Assembly (NCBI GenBank): GCA_947178195.1
Contig: CAMWXM010000198.1
Coordinates: 1 to 5,414, forward strand
Direction of reading: 5' to 3'
Source of the DNA: an uncultured Ruminococcus sp.
GTDB lineage: Bacteria; Bacillota; Clostridia; Oscillospirales; Ruminococcaceae
Length of the DNA stretch: 5,414 nucleotides
The notes under the pieces are model-generated. The model saw only the letters and a program-made list of their open reading frames with translations, did no database searches and had not been told where the DNA came from. Position 1 is the stretch's first letter. Every line of letters begins with the position of its first letter. Made by a program: the position numbers and the translations under genes. Shown here in pieces: positions 1-2,850 of the stretch.

Positions 1-232
1 CGACAGTGGTAAGGCATGTTAAATATGAAGACAGAGACTTTGAGAAAGATTCATATATATTGCGAATCGTTTTAAATTGTTCTCTTGTAAATTTTTTCGG
101 TGCCTTAAAATTATAGACCTTGACCTTTTTTTCGTTAAGACTGTTCTCCAGCGAGTCGAGGGAACCTTTATCCGAGTTGCCCAGATTTTTCAGCAGTTCG
201 TCGATCTGGCTTTGGGATAGAATCTCCGGCAA
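1..232 (-). CDS. fliM: Flagellar motor switch protein FliM, N-terminal 77 residues (partial, continues beyond the left edge)
   Basis: FliM is part of the C-ring at the cytoplasmic base of the flagellum; phospho-CheY binds its N-terminal peptide to switch rotation. Reading leftwards from 232, the protein begins MPEILSQSQIDELL, which matches the family's CheY-binding peptide (LSQxEIDxLL), at residues 5-14. A short polar linker follows at about residues 18-36. The start of the FliM middle domain comes next: VYNFKAPKKFTREQF, then IRNIYESFSKSLSSYL, corresponding to the conserved YDFxRPxxxSKDQ and IHENFARxLSxxL blocks. The start chosen is TTG at 232-230, because GAGGTGA lies five bases upstream and FliM normally has only three to five residues before LSQ. 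An in-frame GTG three codons upstream (241-239) overlaps that ribosome binding site and is less likely. No stop codon is met before the edge. Odd points: Q replaces the usual E at residue 9 of the CheY peptide, and Y replaces H in the IHENF block. The family call is secure even from this fragment. Confidence 0.93.
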   Translation of the reverse strand, partial: MPEILSQSQIDELLKNLGNSDKGSLDSLENSLNEKKVKVYNFKAPKKFTREQFKTIRNIYESFSKSLSSYLTCLTTV

Positions 233-237
233 TTTCT

Positions 238-244
238 TCACCTC
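238..244 (-). promoter_or_regulatory. fliM ribosome binding site that decides the TTG start
   Basis: On the minus strand this reads GAGGTGA, a seven-base match to the extended Shine-Dalgarno consensus AAGGAGGTGATC. It is followed by five bases and then TTG. The spacing favours TTG over the GTG that lies inside the site itself. Confidence 0.75.
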
Positions 245-285
245 ACATTTTATATTAGAATAGAAATAAAATTCATGTATACTTA

Positions 286-294
286 ATTATATCA
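286..294 (-). promoter_or_regulatory. Candidate extended -10 promoter for fliM
   Basis: On the minus strand the sequence reads TGATATAAT, which is a perfect TATAAT with the TGn extension at the right place. The hexamer 17 bases upstream (TAGAAT, positions 314-309) is a poor -35, so the extension would have to compensate. Transcription would start near 279, giving a leader of about 47 bases before the TTG start. The intergenic DNA is AT-rich, so TATAAT strings can occur by chance; the TG extension and the placement raise confidence. Confidence 0.5.
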
Positions 295-430
295 TAAAGT
301 TTCTGAAAATTCTATAGTTATTTGATTTTTTATGTAATTTTATACATCATGCCTAAATTTAAGGCTTAAAAACAGTGAAAATTAAATAAAACAGATAATC
401 TTTAGTGCAAAATGTACTATAATCCCCCCT

Positions 431-451
431 CGTATTTAATAGTAATATACG
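431..451. repeat. Imperfect inverted repeat CGTAT-N11-ATACG
   Basis: The five-base arms at 431-435 and 447-451 are exact complements with eleven AT-rich bases between them, giving arm centres 16 bases apart. It sits just downstream of the weak TATAAT at 418-423 and about 50 bases upstream of the -35 of the chemoreceptor promoter. It could be a binding site for a dimeric regulator, but arms this short also arise by chance in AT-rich DNA. Confidence 0.3.
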
Positions 452-500
452 AAAATATGTTTAATTCGGAGTTTTATATGTATTTCCTGACGAAAAATCA

Positions 501-529
501 TTGACATTGAAGCCTTGCTGTGTTATAAT
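501..529 (+). promoter_or_regulatory. Perfect consensus housekeeping (SigA/sigma-70) promoter with extended -10, driving the chemoreceptor gene
   Basis: The -35 is TTGACA at 501-506 and the -10 is TATAAT at 524-529, separated by exactly 17 bases. TG at 521-522, one base before the -10, adds the extended -10 element. All twelve core positions match consensus. Transcription should start near 536, leaving a leader of about 40 bases with the ribosome binding site. No operator overlaps it visibly. Chemoreceptor genes in many motile Firmicutes use the flagellar sigma factor (sigma-28/SigD), so this points to constitutive expression independent of that factor. Confidence 0.88.
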
Positions 530-559
530 ATTGATATTAAAATCATAAATTAATTATAT

Positions 560-564
560 AGGAG
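560..564 (+). promoter_or_regulatory. Chemoreceptor ribosome binding site
   Basis: AGGAG lies eleven bases before the ATG at 576, a slightly long spacing. No other in-frame start lies between it and the ATG, and the ATG opens directly into a typical basic N-terminus (MKKQK) and a membrane helix, so the start is well supported. Confidence 0.7.
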
Positions 565-575
565 TTGATTTTTTA

Positions 576-2636
576 ATGAAAAAGCAAAAAATCGGTACAA
601 GGTTATCCCTCATGACTGTTACTTGCGTAGTAGTTGCTGCTGCAATAGTGTTCCTTACCGTATTTATGATGTTATACAGCATTATAAGTCTTAGTACTAC
701 CAATCATGTAAAGGATAATATACGTATCGTTGAAGATCATGTGTCAAACTTTCTTACTCTGGGTGAAAAGAACGCGGTTATGCTTTCCAAAACAGACCAG
801 CTTAAAGAGTCTGTGATTAGCGGAGATTCTGAAAGAATTAAGAGCATTGTCGGCAGCTTTCATGACGAGGCTCTGATGACGACAGATAAAATTACCATAC
901 TTGACAAAACCGGTACGGTCATTTCACGTTATTATTCCGAAGAAAAAGGCGATTCAATGGCTAATCAGAGCTACATTCAGGAAGCTCTGAACGGAAATAC
1001 TCCAGTAGGAGTTTCACAAAGTGAAACCATCCCTCTCGGTGCAAGAGCTACAGCACCAATATTTGGCGAAGACGGTTTAACTGTTATAGGCGCCGTTACT
1101 ATTACATATGACCTTTCAGACCCATCGCTTCTTGACGAAATAAAGGGCGACGAGGATTCCGAATTTACTATCTTTAGGGACAATGTAAGACTTAATACCA
1201 CCGTTATGAACGGCACTGAAAGAGCGATAGGAACTGAAATGGACAGTCATATTGCTGAAGCAGTTCTCCAGAACAAAGAACATTATCAGGGCAATACTGA
1301 AATTTTCGGTAATCCTTATATGGCTGCGTATTCTCCTATTTTTGACGAAAACAATAATGTTGTCGGCGCTATCTTTGCAGGAATCAATATTTCTGAAATT
1401 TATGCCGAACTTTTAGAGGCTATTATTATCTGCGTTGTTGTTACAATTATAGCGGCTGCTGCAGCTACGGTATTCGTTATCATATTCGTTAAATCAAACG
1501 TTGTTAAGCCTGTAAACAATCTGGTAACTGTATCCGGCGAAATGGCTCATGGTAATCTCAGCGCTCAGGTTGGAAAATTACCTAACAATGAAATCGGAAT
1601 GCTTGGACAATCTATTAGCGAAACCCTTTCAAATCTCCAGGTTTACATCAACGATATTTCTGAACATATGGAACGTATGGCAAGCGGCGATATGACCAAA
1701 GAAGTAACTCGCGATTATGTCGGCGATTTTGAAAGCATCAAAAGTTCTATTAATAAGATTTCAGGCGCACTTAATAATACGCTTTCATCTATTAACATTG
1801 CGGCTGAACAGGTCAATTCAGGTGCAGAACAGGTTGCAACTGCGGCTCAGTCGCTTTCACAGGGCGCAACCGAACAGGCAAGCTCGATTCAGGAACTTTC
1901 AAGTTCGATTATGTCTGTTTCCGAACAGGTTAATGAAAACGCAAAGAATGTTGGCATTGCCAGTGATTACGTTCAGGAATCTCAAAACGGAATTGAAAAC
2001 TCTAACCAGTTTATGCATCAGATGATGGATGCTATGCAGGATATCAACGAATCCTCAACTCAGATAAGCAAGATTATTAAGGTTATTGACGATATTGCAT
2101 TCCAGACAAATATCCTCGCTCTTAATGCAGCTGTCGAAGCAGCAAGAGCAGGTGCAGCAGGTAAGGGATTCTCAGTTGTTGCCGACGAAGTTAGAAACCT
2201 TGCTTCAAAGAGTGCTGACGCTGCTAAGCAGACAACACTTCTTATCGATGGCTCTGTTACAAGCGTTGGCAAGGGTATGGAAATCGCTCAGGAAACTGCA
2301 AACGCACTGGAAGCAGTTAAGGCTCAGTCTGAAATGGTAGTAGAGACTATCAAGAAGATTAAGGAAGCTTCGAATGAACAGGCTGAATCCATCAATCAGA
2401 TCACAATTGGTCTGGAACAGATTTCATCAGTTGTTCAGACAAACTCTGCTACTTCTGAAGAATCTGCAGCTGCCAGCCAGGAACTTTCAGGTCAGGCTCA
2501 GATGCTCCAGGAAGAAATTTCACAGTTCAAGCTTAAAAATTCTTATCAGGCAGGAAATAATGAAGAAAGCTTTACAGCTGCTCCAAGCAGAGGCTCTCAG
2601 CAAATTTCCATCAGTCTTGACGATGACAAATATTAA
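576..2636 (+). CDS. Methyl-accepting chemotaxis protein with a two-lobed Cache-like sensor
   Basis: This is a membrane chemoreceptor, 686 residues and complete. A first membrane helix lies at about 12-37. The extracytoplasmic sensor (about 40-281) contains two repeated PAS/Cache-like lobes, recognisable around ITILDKTGTVISRYY and AYSPIFDENNNVVGAIFAGI, so a double Cache fold is likely. The second membrane helix is at about 282-305. A HAMP domain follows (about 306-361, conserved P312 and the NNEIGML block), then a second HAMP-like unit (about 366-408, containing ASGDMTKEV). The signalling domain has the canonical hairpin tip around 505-542 (IAFQTNILALNAAVEAARAG, with E521 and R524), which contacts CheA and CheW. 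Two methylation motifs fit the consensus: ASSIQELSSS (435-444, Q439/E440) and SATSEESAAA (624-633, E628/E629). The helical bundle ends near 655 and a polar tail of about 30 residues follows; it lacks the NWETF-type tether for CheR and CheB. The family call is certain. The ligand is unknown; Cache sensors usually bind small molecules such as amino acids, organic acids or, less often, sugars. The gene has its own promoter and terminator. Confidence 0.97.
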   Translation: MKKQKIGTRLSLMTVTCVVVAAAIVFLTVFMMLYSIISLSTTNHVKDNIRIVEDHVSNFLTLGEKNAVMLSKTDQLKESVISGDSERIKSIVGSFHDEALMTTDKITILDKTGTVISRYYSEEKGDSMANQSYIQEALNGNTPVGVSQSETIPLGARATAPIFGEDGLTVIGAVTITYDLSDPSLLDEIKGDEDSEFTIFRDNVRLNTTVMNGTERAIGTEMDSHIAEAVLQNKEHYQGNTEIFGNPYMAAYSPIFDENNNVVGAIFAGINISEIYAELLEAIIICVVVTIIAAAAATVFVIIFVKSNVVKPVNNLVTVSGEMAHGNLSAQVGKLPNNEIGMLGQSISETLSNLQVYINDISEHMERMASGDMTKEVTRDYVGDFESIKSSINKISGALNNTLSSINIAAEQVNSGAEQVATAAQSLSQGATEQASSIQELSSSIMSVSEQVNENAKNVGIASDYVQESQNGIENSNQFMHQMMDAMQDINESSTQISKIIKVIDDIAFQTNILALNAAVEAARAGAAGKGFSVVADEVRNLASKSADAAKQTTLLIDGSVTSVGKGMEIAQETANALEAVKAQSEMVVETIKKIKEASNEQAESINQITIGLEQISSVVQTNSATSEESAAASQELSGQAQMLQEEISQFKLKNSYQAGNNEESFTAAPSRGSQQISISLDDDKY

Positions 2637-2666
2637 TTAATTTGCTCTTTAAAAATAATTTCTTTG

Positions 2667-2710
2667 ACCGCCCTGACAATTAGTCGGGGCGGTTCTATTT
2701 GTAATTTTTT
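2667..2710 (+). terminator. Intrinsic terminator of the chemoreceptor gene
   Basis: ACCGCCCTGAC (2667-2677) pairs with GTCGGGGCGGT (2683-2693) over eleven base pairs with a single G-U wobble and a five-base AATTA loop. The stem is very GC-rich in an AT-rich setting. A T-rich tail follows, interrupted at first and ending in six T at 2705-2710. It starts 30 bases after the stop codon and separates the chemoreceptor transcript from the cellulase gene. Confidence 0.9.
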
Positions 2711-2725
2711 AGTTGAATTCGTACA

Positions 2726-2743
2726 AATCGGAAAACGATTATT
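2726..2743. promoter_or_regulatory. Palindrome with a cre-like core upstream of the cellulase gene (candidate operator)
   Basis: AATCG (2726-2730) and CGATT (2736-2740) are exact complements around GAAAA. An overlapping string at 2730-2743, GGAAAACGATTATT, matches the catabolite-responsive element TGWAARCGNTWNCW except at its first and thirteenth positions. The site is about 80-90 bases upstream of the predicted transcription start. A LacI/CcpA-family regulator would make sense for a cellulase, but this is inferred from a short match only. Confidence 0.35.
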
Positions 2744-2786
2744 AAGCAAAAACAGCCAAAAATTAGTCGTATCCTAAAAAAAGGTC

Positions 2787-2815
2787 TTTACGTTTTTTGT
2801 ATAGTATGCTAATAT
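2787..2815 (+). promoter_or_regulatory. Candidate promoter of the GH9 cellulase gene
   Basis: TTTACG (2787-2792) and TAATAT (2810-2815) are separated by 17 bases, and TG at 2807-2808 gives an extended -10. Each hexamer matches consensus at four of six positions, so this is a weaker promoter than that of the chemoreceptor and more likely to need activation. An overlapping alternative -10, TATAGT at 2800-2805, has no matching -35. The predicted start near 2822 gives a leader of about 29 bases. Confidence 0.5.
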
Positions 2816-2837
2816 ATTACCATAGGCTAAAATATGC

Positions 2838-2844
2838 AAAGGAG
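2838..2844 (+). promoter_or_regulatory. Strong ribosome binding site of the cellulase gene
   Basis: AAAGGAG is followed by six bases and then the ATG at 2851. The near-ideal sequence and spacing fix the start, and a signal peptide begins at once. Confidence 0.88.
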
Positions 2845-2850
2845 AATTGT

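Larger units (their letters stand above)
233..575. other. Divergent intergenic region between fliM and the chemoreceptor gene
   Basis: This 343-base gene-free stretch is strongly AT-rich. Besides the two promoters and two ribosome binding sites listed separately, it holds a second TATAAT on the plus strand at 418-423 with no good -35, a run of six C at 424-429, and an inverted repeat CGTAT...ATACG at 431-451. I looked for a c-di-GMP riboswitch, which is common before motility genes in Clostridia, and saw no GEMM-like core. I also saw no sigma-28 promoter of the TAAA-N15-GCCGATAA type and no small ORF with a ribosome binding site. Confidence 0.7.
2637..2850. other. Intergenic region between chemoreceptor and cellulase genes
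   Basis: These 214 bases hold the terminator, the palindrome, the candidate promoter and the ribosome binding site listed separately. A nine-base string AATTAGTCG occurs twice (2678-2686 inside the terminator and 2761-2769), probably by chance. I see no small ORF and no riboswitch-like structure. Confidence 0.6.

Noticed and set aside
351..365. Hairpin GCCT...AGGC as a possible terminator
   Set aside because: The stem is only four base pairs with an AT loop, and no T tract follows on either strand.
233..575. A c-di-GMP (GEMM) riboswitch before the chemoreceptor gene
   Set aside because: Such riboswitches are common before motility genes in Clostridia, but the leader from the mapped consensus promoter is only about 40 bases and I see no GEMM core in the region.
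2088..2200. A in place of E in the hairpin string ARAGAAGKGF of the chemoreceptor
   Set aside because: This position varies among Firmicute chemoreceptors, and all other hairpin residues are canonical, so it is not a sign of lost function.
1717..2640. Three plus-strand frames of 84-102 codons inside the chemoreceptor gene
   Set aside because: They are out-of-frame shadows of the repetitive signalling domain; the L, Q and R-rich products come from frame-shifted helical codons.
2678..2769. Direct repeat AATTAGTCG (2678-2686 and 2761-2769)
   Set aside because: One copy is part of the terminator hairpin. A nine-base repeat in AT-rich intergenic DNA of this size is within chance.
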